Shown here piece by piece: positions 9,171-18,155 of a stretch of DNA of 64,000 bases. Under the pieces are notes generated by a model that made no database searches, was not told where the DNA came from, and saw nothing but the letters and a program-made list of their open reading frames with translations. Each line of letters opens with the position of its first letter. Within the stretch, counting starts at the first letter, position 1. This DNA comes from JAICKM01 sp050998805. Its GTDB lineage: Bacteria > Chloroflexota > Chloroflexia > QHBQ01 > JAICKM01. The stretch is from NCBI GenBank assembly GCA_050998805.1, contig JBPCPV010000006.1:1-64000 (forward strand). Reading direction: 5' to 3'. Position numbers and translations under genes: made by a program.

Positions 9171-10211
9171 GGTGTTGCCGAAGCCCCAGCGGAACGGGTA
9201 TCGGTAGGGCGCGCCGCCGGAGTTGCCCTCCCAGTCGAGTCCGACGCGCCAAAGACCGGCCTTGTCGGTGTAGCGCCCACCTTCGATGTTCGCGTAGGAG
9301 TCGTTTGTTGTGTAGGTGTAGCCGGGGTCCGGCCCCTGCGTCCTCAACGGCACGTCCCCGGTGTTCTGCACAACCATCTGGACATGCAGCTTGCCGCCTA
9401 GCATCAGCTTGGGCGGATCCAGCTTCACCGAGAGCACGTCAAGGTTCGGGATGCCGGCGTCGGTCACGGTCAGAGGGCTGCGGGCTTCGACTGCATTCCC
9501 GGCTCGGTCCTCCGCACGCACCGTCACCGTATAGACGCCGTTCGCCACCGGCACGCCGAGGAGCGACTGCCCATTGAACACGACGCGCTGCTCTCCGGCC
9601 GGCACGCGGGACGGGGCCAGCACCGTGACGCGCGTACCAGACTGCCCATCCAGGGTCACCGAGGTGGTGCAGGTTTGGGCCAGCCGGTATGTGATCTGGG
9701 CCACATCGTCAATTGCATCGCTGTTCGGAGAGATCGTGGCAGGGTAGACCTGGAGGTTTTCGAGCGTGGGCAGAGCGGTCTGCGCGTCTTTCAGCGAAAA
9801 TGCGGCTTCTCCGTCCGCTGTCTGCCCGCCGGAGTCGGCGTGGACAAGCAGCTTGTAGCTGCCGTTCGGCAGAACTTGGGCCACACCGGTCGCCGTCGGG
9901 CCGGGGGCCGCCCCTGTCGGCACAACGCCGTTGAACAGCACGAAATGATCGCCCGCCGAGAGTTGTTCAGATGGGCGCAGCGTGATCTCGTGGCCGTCGG
10001 CGTCGGAGCGGATCTTCACCGTGACCGTAGCCTGCTTGCCGAGGCTGTACCGCAGCTGGATCGGCTCGGTCGCCTGTCTGCCGTTCGGCTGCACGACGTT
10101 CGGGCCGGCCGCAACGCCGCTCAGTAAGGAAGAGGAGCTGCCGCAGGAGACGAGCAGCAGCGCAGTCAGCAGGCAGGCTCCGCCGCAGGCCGTGCCCCAT
10201 GCGGACTTCAT
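9021..10211 (-). CDS. Lipoprotein with FlgD-like Ig domain and a beta-sandwich C-terminal domain
   Basis: 396 residues. Lipobox LVSC puts the lipidated Cys at residue 23. Two Ig-like parts follow; the second (ITYRLAQTCTTSVTLD... GVYTVTVRAEDRAGN) has the pattern of the FlgD-type Ig domain. The last 130 residues (LDVLSVKLDPPKLMLGGKLH... to the end) look like the BsuPI-type beta-sandwich, a fold of small secreted inhibitor-like modules. Function is unknown. The ATG at 10211 overlaps the stop of the upstream membrane protein (ATGA), so the two are translationally coupled. The longer frame that reads back across that gene has no support as a start. Confidence 0.75.
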   Translation of the reverse strand: MKSAWGTACGGACLLTALLLVSCGSSSSLLSGVAAGPNVVQPNGRQATEPIQLRYSLGKQATVTVKIRSDADGHEITLRPSEQLSAGDHFVLFNGVVPTGAAPGPTATGVAQVLPNGSYKLLVHADSGGQTADGEAAFSLKDAQTALPTLENLQVYPATISPNSDAIDDVAQITYRLAQTCTTSVTLDGQSGTRVTVLAPSRVPAGEQRVVFNGQSLLGVPVANGVYTVTVRAEDRAGNAVEARSPLTVTDAGIPNLDVLSVKLDPPKLMLGGKLHVQMVVQNTGDVPLRTQGPDPGYTYTTNDSYANIEGGRYTDKAGLWRVGLDWEGNSGGAPYRYPFRWGFGNTLAPGATATVDGYVTILKHEQTMWFFAGILQEGVSIFKDGLGRTPVGVSW

Positions 10212-11275
10212 CGGGCGGCCCCGACCGGGGTCTGGTCCTCGACCGGAGTGTACGGCGGGACATCGGCAGTCGGTTCGGTGATCTTCCCGAAGCGGGCCTG
10301 GGCGATAGCAAGCGCGACGAAGCCCAGCGCGACGCCGAACCAGAGCGTGGCGAAGCGCACCAGCAACGTAGCCGCCGCACCCACGGGGCCGCTTATCGCC
10401 CCGACAGGTAGCCACGGGGCCTTGCCGAACAGCACGAGCAGCCCCTCGATGCTCCCCTCTGTGGCACCGAGGCCGCCCGGCAGTAGCAGCACCGAGCCGA
10501 CCAGTGTGGCCGTGCCCATAGCGAACGATGCAAGCACCAGCAACTGCCAGGAAGCTGGTACGCCCATGCCCGTGAGGATCAGGAAAAGCGCAAAGCACTC
10601 GCCCGACCAGGAGACGAATCCCAGCGCGACGGCTGGCACCAGGTTTTGCACCCGCAGGAGCTGGTAGCTACTGTCATAGAAGGCACGCAGTGTATCCACG
10701 CGCTTGTCGAGGAAGTGGAACCGGCGGAGCATACGTCCGACCCGGCCCGCAGCCCGCCGGTTCTGCACAAACGCGGTGGCGATCACCGCCGCGATCACCA
10801 CGGCGGCCATGAAGGCGCGCACCAGCGGGTTGTCGAACAGGAAGAGGCCCGCCCCCGCCAACAGCAGCATCGCCAGGCCGTCGGTCATACGCTCCGCGAG
10901 GATGATCGGCGCAGTCACCGCAATCGGGGTGCCGACAACTTGCTTGACCATGAGCGACTTGAGCCATTCTCCGGCCTTGCCAGGGGTTATCGTCATGCTG
11001 AACCCGCTGACGAAGATCAGCAGGCTATCGGGCCACGACAGCCCCCGCACCCCGACGACGTGCAGGTAGAAGTGCCACTTGACGAAGCGGAGCGCGTAAT
11101 TCAGCAGGCTGAAAAACAGGATGATCGGCAGGAGTTCCCACTGGAACGTCTGCAAGACTTGCGTCAGCTTATGGTAATCGCTGAGGCCGAGAAAGACGGC
11201 GTAGACCAGGACGGCGAAGGCTACGGAGGCGAGGATCTTGTTGCGCTGGCGCGCGAGTACGGTCAAAGTAGGCAC
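10208..11275 (-). CDS. Flippase-like integral membrane protein (lysylphosphatidylglycerol synthase TM region family)
   Basis: Up to 355 residues with about eight hydrophobic segments, beginning ILASVAFAVLVYAVFLGLS and LLPIILFFSLLNYALRFVKW. The pattern, the RFVKWHFYL motif and the PGKAGEWLKS motif match the UPF0104 / MprF flippase-domain family, which is thought to move lipids or lipid-linked products across the membrane. There is no aminoacyl-transfer domain, so this is not a full MprF. The start is uncertain: the GTG at 11275 overlaps the AGGAG, whereas the TTG at 11266 has AGGAG 8 bases upstream and may be the true start. The lipoprotein downstream overlaps by four bases, which suggests that the two act together in the envelope. 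Confidence 0.85.
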   Translation of the reverse strand: MPTLTVLARQRNKILASVAFAVLVYAVFLGLSDYHKLTQVLQTFQWELLPIILFFSLLNYALRFVKWHFYLHVVGVRGLSWPDSLLIFVSGFSMTITPGKAGEWLKSLMVKQVVGTPIAVTAPIILAERMTDGLAMLLLAGAGLFLFDNPLVRAFMAAVVIAAVIATAFVQNRRAAGRVGRMLRRFHFLDKRVDTLRAFYDSSYQLLRVQNLVPAVALGFVSWSGECFALFLILTGMGVPASWQLLVLASFAMGTATLVGSVLLLPGGLGATEGSIEGLLVLFGKAPWLPVGAISGPVGAAATLLVRFATLWFGVALGFVALAIAQARFGKITEPTADVPPYTPVEDQTPVGAAR

Positions 11276-11387
11276 TCCTGCGGCGTGAAGCGTGAGGGTT
11301 GTTTGTTACGTCGTCCCATTATACCTGATTGTGCAGGGCGGCGCAAAAGCTCGGCCCACACCAGGCATAGCCCAGCCTGCCGACCGC

Positions 11388-11416
11388 TTGCGCCATCTTC
11401 CCGCGCTATGTATACT
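11388..11416 (+). promoter_or_regulatory. Sigma-70-type promoter giving a leaderless mRNA
   Basis: TTGCGC (11388-11393), a 17-base spacer and TATACT (11411-11416). The expected start of transcription, about 7 bases later, is the A of the ATG at 11423. There is no Shine-Dalgarno sequence ahead of this gene. Confidence 0.6.
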
Positions 11417-11422
11417 ATCCTC

Positions 11423-12487
11423 ATGTTCTGGATGACTGAGACCCGGTTTGTGCTGCCGCAGACACTCGTCGGCGGAGGCGGCGCACACAGCTACAGCCCC
11501 GAGGCGGGCTTCGAGTTGAGCGTGGTCGAATCCGGTGGGCAGCCGTTCAGCGAGCTGATCCTCTCGTGGAACGCCGACACCCCTCCGGGCACTTCGATAT
11601 ACCCCGAAGCGAGACTGCGCTATACGGAGGCGGATGCGCCGCCGGAAGCGTCCGCGTGGTCGGCCTGGGCCTCGCTCGGCCGCTGGGGGAGCGGCAGCCA
11701 CGGCGAACAGCGGCTACCGCACAGTCACGGCGGCGAGGCGGGCGCGCCGGTGCGATTGGAGGTGGACACCCTACGGCTCGATACCGGCCTCGTCGCCGAC
11801 GCCTTCCAGGTGCGCTTGACCCTCTCCGGCTGGAGCGACACGCCCGTAGTACGCCGGCTGACGGCAAGCACCCGTCTCGTGGGCGCTTCTCCGCCGGATG
11901 CGCTTGCAGATCAGCCGCTCGGTCGGGCGGTGCGACTCGCGGTGCCCGACCGCTCGCAGCGAGCAGAGTGCCATGAGATCGCGGGCGAGATTTGCAGCCC
12001 CGCCTCGATCGGCATGGTGCTGGATTACTATGGGATCGCCCGGACGACCGCCGAGATCGCCGAGGCGGTGTTCGACCACGGCGCGCAGATATACGGCAAC
12101 TGGCCGTTCAACGTGGCCTACGCGGGCAGCCTGGGGCTGCGGGGCGTGGTGCGGCACATCGGCAGTATGGCCGAGATCGAGCGGGAGCTGGGGGCGGGAC
12201 ACCCGCCGATCCTCAGCATCGCCTTCGGGCCGGGCGAACTGCCCGAGGCACCTATACCGTCCACAGACGGCCACCTGATAGTCGTGACCGGGGTTACGCA
12301 GAGCGGTGATTTCCTCGTCAACGACCCGGCCGCCGACACCCGCAGGGGTGAGGCCATCGAGCGCGTCTATAGCCGCGACCACCTACGCGCGGCGTTCCTG
12401 GGCCACGGCGGCGTTGCCTACATCATCGAAAAGGAGCCTGATGCGTCTGCCGCACCCTTGCCAGCCGACGCTCCGTCCACCAAATGA
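11423..12487 (+). CDS. Peptidase of the C39-like (papain-fold) family
   Basis: 354 residues from the ATG at 11423. The N-terminal half (to about 170) is a beta-rich domain with Trp- and Ser-rich strands; the C-terminal half is a C39_2-type cysteine peptidase. The nucleophile is expected at Cys191 in EICSPASIGMVLDYYG, and the partner His at 284 in DGHLIVVTGV, followed by the conserved LVNDPAA. I see no signal peptide, although family members often act outside the cell. Other in-frame starts are ATG 11408 and 11432. The stop overlaps the start of the next lipoprotein (ATGA), forming a two-gene operon. Confidence 0.8.
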   Translation: MFWMTETRFVLPQTLVGGGGAHSYSPEAGFELSVVESGGQPFSELILSWNADTPPGTSIYPEARLRYTEADAPPEASAWSAWASLGRWGSGSHGEQRLPHSHGGEAGAPVRLEVDTLRLDTGLVADAFQVRLTLSGWSDTPVVRRLTASTRLVGASPPDALADQPLGRAVRLAVPDRSQRAECHEIAGEICSPASIGMVLDYYGIARTTAEIAEAVFDHGAQIYGNWPFNVAYAGSLGLRGVVRHIGSMAEIERELGAGHPPILSIAFGPGELPEAPIPSTDGHLIVVTGVTQSGDFLVNDPAADTRRGEAIERVYSRDHLRAAFLGHGGVAYIIEKEPDASAAPLPADAPSTK

Positions 12488-13626
12488 ACCGCACACTCGC
12501 GTGGCGCGGCCTGCGCCTCGGCCTACCGCTGACCCTCCTGCCCTTAGCGCTGCTCGCCGCCTGCGACGTGCCTGCGCCGCCTGTTGAGCAGCTTACTCCC
12601 ATCGTCGGCTCGTCCACGAAGACGCCCGTAGACCCAGGCGTGCCCACTGCCACCGCTGCGCCGATGACGCTCCCTCCGACCGGGCGGCTCTGGTTCTTGC
12701 GCGGCGGCCATGTCTGGACGGCAGCGCCCGACGGAAGCGGCGCTCATGCCGCATCGGCGAGCGCGGCTCTTTCCCCGCCGGTGCCGTCGCCCGACGGGAG
12801 CAAGGTCGCCTTCCTGGGTGACCACAAGTTGCTGCTCCTCGACGTTGCGAGTGGACAGGAACAAGCTCTGGTGGTTAGTGATATGTCCCCCGATCAGCGG
12901 CCTGCCTGGTCCCCGAACGGCCGGCTGGTGGCATACTTCACCCTCGCCGCAAGCCCTGTCGGCGACGAGATCGCCTGGTCCATGCCGGTTGCCGGAGGCA
13001 CGCCGAGCCGGATCACCAGCCTGCACAGCCCCGGAGAGAGGCAGGGGCCGACGTTCGAGCGGTGCATTGCCTGGACGCCCGACATGCGCCGCCTCGCTGT
13101 TAGCGGAGAGACCGGGCCAATCCAGGTCATTCCGCTCGACGTGACCGCAGGCAACCCACAAACCGTGGCCGGCGGAGAGCCATCCTGGTCCACTGATAAC
13201 CGCAACCTGCTTTACACCGAAACCATGAACGGGGCCATCGCGCTCGACGATGTGGTGGCCGACGACTTCCAGCCATACCGCAACGAGCGGCGACTGGTGG
13301 GCGTGCGCCTACAAGACCACGCCCAGGCCCCACTCCCGCGCTTCAACGCCGACGCCTCACTGATCCTCTACCGGGCATCTTCGGCTGACGGCAGCCCCGC
13401 CGTCGCGGTGCGGCTGCGCGCCGACGGCTCAGAGCAGCTGTTCGTGCCCGGCAACAACGGGGCATGGGCACCCGACGGCCAGTGGATCGTCTATGAGACC
13501 GGCACTTTGCGCCCCAGCGAGACCGGGCAGGAGTGGCAGCCGACCGGCTTGGCCCGCGTGCGCGCCGACGGCTCGGGCCAGTCACCGGTGCTCTCCGACG
13601 CCTCGTGGCCCGCCTGGGGGAAGTAG
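12484..13626 (+). CDS. TolB-like beta-propeller lipoprotein
   Basis: 380 residues with lipobox LAAC (Cys27), then a Pro/Thr-rich spacer and five or six PD40-type propeller blades, each with a core such as PAWSPNGRLVAYF, IAWTPDMRRLAVSG and GAWAPDGQWIVYE. This fold resembles the periplasmic TolB propeller and usually binds other proteins. It is coupled to the C39-like peptidase by a four-base overlap, so it may be a partner or substrate of it. The end at 13626 faces ispH across a 50-base gap with no obvious terminator. Confidence 0.8.
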   Translation: MNRTLAWRGLRLGLPLTLLPLALLAACDVPAPPVEQLTPIVGSSTKTPVDPGVPTATAAPMTLPPTGRLWFLRGGHVWTAAPDGSGAHAASASAALSPPVPSPDGSKVAFLGDHKLLLLDVASGQEQALVVSDMSPDQRPAWSPNGRLVAYFTLAASPVGDEIAWSMPVAGGTPSRITSLHSPGERQGPTFERCIAWTPDMRRLAVSGETGPIQVIPLDVTAGNPQTVAGGEPSWSTDNRNLLYTETMNGAIALDDVVADDFQPYRNERRLVGVRLQDHAQAPLPRFNADASLILYRASSADGSPAVAVRLRADGSEQLFVPGNNGAWAPDGQWIVYETGTLRPSETGQEWQPTGLARVRADGSGQSPVLSDASWPAWGK

Positions 13627-13676
13627 GATCATCTGACTGCTGTACGACACGGCTCCGCCCGTGGACCACTGACTGC

Positions 13677-14612
13677 TTACGGCAGTGCCGCGAGCCTGTC
13701 AACCACCTCTTGGATCACCCAGTCGGGTGTGCTTGCGCCTGCGGTGACGCCGACCTTCTGGACGCCCGCGAACCAGGCCGGGTCGATCTCCTCAGCACGC
13801 TCGATATGCCGACTCGGACAGTACTGCCCGGCAAGTTCGGCCAAATGCCGTGTATTGGCGCTCTCATAACCGCCCACCGCAATCACGAAATCCACTTCTT
13901 GCGCGAGGGCCTCGGCGGCGGGCTGGCGCTTCGCGGTCGGGAGGCAGATAGTGTTATGGACGTGGATTTCGGTGCCGAACTCCAGAAAGTGGTCCACCAC
14001 TTCGGTCACGAACTTCTTGAACCACGCGACGTTCATGGTGGTCTGCGAGAGCAGCGCGAGGCGGGTGACTTTCGCGTTCGGGGTGCCTGCCGTATCAAGC
14101 GCCGCCGCGATGTCATCCAGGCTGCGGACGCAGATCGCGCGCCGCTGGTGCTTCGGCGGCTTGCGCTCGGCTAGACTGCCAGGGGTCGGCGGCATGGTCG
14201 CGTCGAGGGTAGAGTTGGCCCAACCGAGGATGCCCTTTGTTTCAGGATGGGAGCTGTCGCCGTATATTACCACCCAGGAGCCTTCGTCGGCCTCGCGCTT
14301 CGCCGTCTGCTGGACGCGCGTGACGAGCGGGCAGGTGGTGTCGATCACGGTGCGGCCCTCGGCCTCGGCGCGCGATGCAACGTCCGGTGCGGCACCGTGC
14401 GCGGTGATGGCGACGGTCGGCGCGGAGACCTCCTCGAGGCCGTCCTTCACGTGTACGCCCTGCGTTTCGAGCCGCTCGACAAGCTGCGGGTTATGGACAA
14501 GGGTGCCGAGAGTGTCAATCTGCCTGTGTTCACGCCCGGCTTCCGCGATGCGGTCGAGCGTCATCTTGACCCCGAAGCACATTCCCATTTCCCGCGCCAT
14601 TTTGATTTCCAT
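13677..14612 (-). CDS. ispH: 4-hydroxy-3-methylbut-2-enyl diphosphate reductase
   Basis: Last enzyme of the non-mevalonate (MEP) isoprenoid pathway, an iron-sulfur protein making IPP and DMAPP; these also feed the menaquinone side chain made by the men operon in this window. 311 residues. The three cluster ligands are Cys12 (GMCFGV), Cys94 (DTTCPLV) and Cys223 (NTICLPT). Substrate-binding residues include His39 (LVHNP), His73 (TAHG) and the SHPE motif near 121-124. Residues about 141-158 form a Pro/Lys-rich insert. AGGAG lies about 10 bases before the ATG at 14612. Confidence 0.95.
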   Translation of the reverse strand: MEIKMAREMGMCFGVKMTLDRIAEAGREHRQIDTLGTLVHNPQLVERLETQGVHVKDGLEEVSAPTVAITAHGAAPDVASRAEAEGRTVIDTTCPLVTRVQQTAKREADEGSWVVIYGDSSHPETKGILGWANSTLDATMPPTPGSLAERKPPKHQRRAICVRSLDDIAAALDTAGTPNAKVTRLALLSQTTMNVAWFKKFVTEVVDHFLEFGTEIHVHNTICLPTAKRQPAAEALAQEVDFVIAVGGYESANTRHLAELAGQYCPSRHIERAEEIDPAWFAGVQKVGVTAGASTPDWVIQEVVDRLAALP

Positions 14613-14765
14613 GCGTCTATTTGCTCCTGCTTATATCATAAAGCCGATCCACGAAAAACACGAAAAAACACGAAAAGAACGATGCCGTAACGGCCTAATC
14701 AGCCTGCCGTTAAGATAACGGCTCAAGAAGGGCGAAAGTTTCAGTGGCTAGAGAAAGTGACATAG
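14613..14765. repeat. Intergenic repeats and hairpins between ispH and the nuclease gene
   Basis: 14650-14678 holds three tandem copies of CACGAAAA(A)(A). Two inverted repeats follow: GCCGT-A-ACGGC (14684-14694) and GCCGTTA-AGA-TAACGGC (14706-14722, 7 bp stem). Read on the minus strand, the second hairpin is followed, after the first one, by a T-rich stretch and could end transcription of the nuclease gene. Confidence 0.45.
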
Positions 14766-15320
14766 CTAGCTCCTCCCCTCGGGGCGTTCCTCGTCAATGT
14801 CGAGGCTGTTGATGAAGTCGCGGAATACCGAGAGCCGCTCGTCGTCGGGGCGGGGGCCTTCTCCGACTGATTCCTCCGGGTGGCCGGAGCGTTCCTCGGA
14901 TGCGCCGCCGGCGGGCTCGCCTTCGAGCGTCATGCCGCCGCGCTCCATCACGCTGTCGTCCACGAAGATCTTGCAGTGGACCCGCACGGCGAGGGCTATG
15001 GCATCGCTTGAGCGGCAGTCTATCTCGGCGTGGCGACCCTGCACGTCAAGTACTATCCGTGCATAATATGTGTCGTCGCGCAGGTCGTTGATCAGCACAT
15101 GTGTGACGTTGGCACCGAGTTCCTGGATCACGCTGCGGAGCAGGTCGTGGGTCAGCGGTCGGGAGATGGGGACTTCCTGGATGGCAAACGCGATTGCGTC
15201 GGCCTCGAACGGGCCGATCCAGATAGTGAGATAGCGATCCATGGACAAGTCTTTGAGGATGACCACTCGCTGCTGTGTCACCAGGCTCACCCGGATGCTG
15301 TCAACTTTGGCTTCGATCAC
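14766..15320 (-). CDS. Bifunctional nuclease (BFN) domain protein
   Basis: 184 residues. Residues 1-130 match the BFN/DNase-RNase domain family (MIEAKVDSIRVSLVTQQRVV, LTIWIGPFEADAIAFAIQ, EIDCRSSDAIALAVR). The C-terminal 50 residues are an acidic, Gly/Glu-rich tail ending in FRDFINSLDIDEE. Plant homologues have nuclease activity; the role in bacteria is unclear. The GTG start at 15320 is chosen because AGGAGG lies within 12 bases upstream. TTGCTG (15386-15391) and TACAAT (15362-15367), read on the minus strand with an 18-base spacer, form its likely promoter, back to back with that of lon. Confidence 0.88.
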   Translation of the reverse strand: MIEAKVDSIRVSLVTQQRVVILKDLSMDRYLTIWIGPFEADAIAFAIQEVPISRPLTHDLLRSVIQELGANVTHVLINDLRDDTYYARIVLDVQGRHAEIDCRSSDAIALAVRVHCKIFVDDSVMERGGMTLEGEPAGGASEERSGHPEESVGEGPRPDDERLSVFRDFINSLDIDEERPEGRS

Positions 15321-15409
15321 GGCTCTTCCTCCTCTAGCGGTGGCCTATCTTTGCATACCTAATTGTACAACGAAACAAGCCTATACAGCAAGTGCCGCGC
15401 CGCAGCTTG

Positions 15410-15438
15410 ACGCACTCCCTGCCCGTGGCATATACTGT
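15410..15438 (+). promoter_or_regulatory. Promoter of lon
   Basis: TTGACG (15410-15415) with either TATACT (15431-15436, 15-base spacer) or TACTGT (15433-15438, 17-base spacer). No heat-shock operator such as a CIRCE or HAIR-type repeat was seen before the gene. Confidence 0.45.
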
Positions 15439-15466
15439 AAGAGATCCAGCCGATGAGGTTCCACCG

Positions 15467-18103
15467 ATGCCCCGAACGAAGAAGCTGCCGCCGCCCGACA
15501 TCCCCATAGAGACCCCGCCCGAAGACCTGGAGAGCGAAGACGCGCCCATCGAAGCACCTCTCCAGAGCGGTATCGCTGTACCTTCGCGCGGCGGGCGCGT
15601 GCGCCGTCCTCGCCATGTCCGTCCTGATGTGCCGATTGAGGCCGTTGCGGTAGAGGTTGATCGCGCCCCCGACCAACGCCGCACAGGGCCACGAGGCCGC
15701 GAGTTGCTCCACCTCCCTGTGCTGCCGCTGCGCGATATGGTGATCTTCCCGCATATGGTGACCCAATTTTTCGTCGGCAGGGACGTTTCCCTACAGGCGG
15801 TGGCTGCCGCAACGGCCGGGAACGGCCATCTTCTGGCCGTGACCCAGCGCGACGCAGAAGCCGATGACCCCGCACCCCGCGACCTCTACCAGATAGGAGT
15901 AGAGATCTATATCGGGCGCGTACTAAAAATGCCCGACGGCACAACCGCGCTCGTGGTGCAGGGACAGCGCCGGGTCGAGATCGTGCGCTACACCATGACC
16001 AGCCCCTACCTGCGTGCCGAGGCGCGCCCGATACGCGAGAGCGCCGAGATGACAAAGACCACCGAGGCGATGATGCGCGCGGTGCTCGCGCTTTTCGAGA
16101 AGATCGTCAAGACCGGCCACTCGGTGCCCGAAGAATCCTATGTCACAGCCCTCAACATCAAGGAGCCGGGCGGCCTGGCCGACATGATCGCGTCCTCTGT
16201 GTCGTTCGACATCGAGAAGCGACAGGAGCTTCTGAGCACACGCGACCCAGAGGAGCGCCTCCAAAAGCTGGCGATCATGCTCGCCAAAGAAGCCGATGTT
16301 CTTGACCTAGAGAGCCATATCCAGAGCCAAGTACAGAAAGAAGTGGATAAATCGCAGCGGGAATATTACCTACGCGAACAACTAAAGGCAATCCAACACG
16401 AACTCGGTGAGGACGATCCCCAGACACGCGAGGCCAACGATCTGCGGTCGAAGATCGAGGCCGCCGGTATGCCCGAAGAGGTAAACAAGAAGGCCGGCGA
16501 CGAACTTGACCGGCTACAGCTGATGCCGCCGATGTCGCCCGAGGTCGGCATCATCCGCACCTACCTTGATTGGCTGGTGACCCTGCCCTGGAAGCAGGAG
16601 ACCCCCGACCACCTGAACATCGCCGATGCGGCGCGGCTGCTCGAGGCGAACCACTACGGGCTGCCGAAGGTCAAGGAGCGCGTGCTCGAATACATGGCGG
16701 TGCGGAGGCTCGCGGCGGGCAAGATGCGCTCGCCGATCCTCTGCTTCGTCGGGCCTCCGGGCGTCGGCAAGACGAGCCTGGGGCGGTCAATCGCAGAAGC
16801 CCTGGGCCGCAAGTTTGTGCGAGTGTCGCTCGGCGGCATCCGCGACGAGGCCGAGATACGCGGCCACCGCCGCACCTATATCGGGGCGCTGCCCGGGCGG
16901 GTCTTGCAGACCATGCGGGCCGCCGGAACGGTCAACCCAGTCTTCATGCTCGATGAGATCGACAAGCTCGGTGCCGACTTCCGGGGCGATCCGTCCGCCG
17001 CTCTCCTCGAAGTCCTAGACCCCGAGCAGAACCATGCCTTCAGCGACCACTATCTTGACGTGCCGTATAACCTATCGAAAGTCCTCTTCATAATGACCGC
17101 GAACATACTCGATCCTGTGCCTGATGCGCTCCTCGACAGGATGGAAGTGATCGAGCTACCGGGCTATATCGAAGAAGAGAAGTTCCACATCGCCCGCAAC
17201 TTCTTGGTGCCGCGGCAGGTGGCCGAGCATGGCCTGCTCCTGCCGCAGGTGCAGATGGCGGACGCCGCACTCTACACGATCATCCGTGAGTACACGCACG
17301 AAGCCGGCGTGCGTAACCTGGAGCGCGAGATCGGGGCCATCTGCCGCAAGGTCGCGCGTGAGGTGGTATCCGGCCTGCCGGACACACAGGATGCCGAGAC
17401 GCTGCTGGAACACCGCCGCTACACGATCCGCGAGAAGGCGCTTGAACCATTCCTCGGCCCACCGCGCTATTCGTGGGGCCTGGCCGAGAAGGAAGACGAG
17501 GTCGGGCTTGCGACCGGCGTATCCTGGACCCCGATGGGCGGAGACACGATGGGCATCGAAGTCACCCTGATGGACGGTCGGGGCAACCTACTGATGACCG
17601 GGCAGCTCGGCGACGTGATGAAGGAGTCGGCACAGGCGGGACTATCATACGCGCGCTCATGGGCACCCCTCTACAAGATAGACACACGGCGCTTCGAGAA
17701 GCTCGACATCCACATCCACGTCCCGGCGGGCGCGATCCCGAAAGACGGCCCATCGGCCGGCGTCACAATGACCACCGCGCTGATTTCGGCGCTGACCCGC
17801 CGCCCAGTGCGCCGAGATGTTGCGATGACCGGCGAGATCACGCTACGCGGCAAGGTGCTGCCGATAGGCGGCCTCAAAGAGAAGGTGCTCGCCGCTCACA
17901 GGGCCGGGATTCGGACGATGGTGCTGCCTCGCAAGAACCAGAAAGACCTCGCGGAGATCCCGCTCCGGGTGCGGCGGCAGATGAAGTTTGTGCTGGTAGA
18001 CGACATGAGCGACGTACTCGACACCGCCCTCCTCCCGGACCCGATCCGGGAGGCGGACCCCGAGCTAGGCGCGCCTCCGCCTTTGGCGACTGCAACCTGT
18101 TAA
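15467..18103 (+). CDS. lon: ATP-dependent protease Lon
   Basis: Cytosolic AAA+ protease for damaged and regulatory proteins. 878 residues from the ATG at 15467 (GAGG 8 bases upstream). Residues 1-81 are an unusual Pro-, Asp/Glu- and Arg-rich extension; the Lon N domain begins at LHLPVLPLRDMVIFP. Walker A is GPPGVGKT, Walker B is VFMLDEIDKL, and the Ser-Lys dyad is Ser763 (KDGPSAG) and Lys806 (GGLKEK). All key residues are present, so it should be active. It stands alone between the divergent nuclease gene and a repeat-rich gap. Confidence 0.96.
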   Translation: MPRTKKLPPPDIPIETPPEDLESEDAPIEAPLQSGIAVPSRGGRVRRPRHVRPDVPIEAVAVEVDRAPDQRRTGPRGRELLHLPVLPLRDMVIFPHMVTQFFVGRDVSLQAVAAATAGNGHLLAVTQRDAEADDPAPRDLYQIGVEIYIGRVLKMPDGTTALVVQGQRRVEIVRYTMTSPYLRAEARPIRESAEMTKTTEAMMRAVLALFEKIVKTGHSVPEESYVTALNIKEPGGLADMIASSVSFDIEKRQELLSTRDPEERLQKLAIMLAKEADVLDLESHIQSQVQKEVDKSQREYYLREQLKAIQHELGEDDPQTREANDLRSKIEAAGMPEEVNKKAGDELDRLQLMPPMSPEVGIIRTYLDWLVTLPWKQETPDHLNIADAARLLEANHYGLPKVKERVLEYMAVRRLAAGKMRSPILCFVGPPGVGKTSLGRSIAEALGRKFVRVSLGGIRDEAEIRGHRRTYIGALPGRVLQTMRAAGTVNPVFMLDEIDKLGADFRGDPSAALLEVLDPEQNHAFSDHYLDVPYNLSKVLFIMTANILDPVPDALLDRMEVIELPGYIEEEKFHIARNFLVPRQVAEHGLLLPQVQMADAALYTIIREYTHEAGVRNLEREIGAICRKVAREVVSGLPDTQDAETLLEHRRYTIREKALEPFLGPPRYSWGLAEKEDEVGLATGVSWTPMGGDTMGIEVTLMDGRGNLLMTGQLGDVMKESAQAGLSYARSWAPLYKIDTRRFEKLDIHIHVPAGAIPKDGPSAGVTMTTALISALTRRPVRRDVAMTGEITLRGKVLPIGGLKEKVLAAHRAGIRTMVLPRKNQKDLAEIPLRVRRQMKFVLVDDMSDVLDTALLPDPIREADPELGAPPPLATATC

Positions 18104-18155
18104 GTAGGCCGTCAGATGGTGTTCTGGGGAACGATCCTGTACTTGATCTGAAGAC

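Noticed and set aside
10646..11422. Long N-terminal extension of the C39-like peptidase
   Set aside because: It runs antisense through the flippase gene; a promoter and start at 11388-11423 give the sensible gene.
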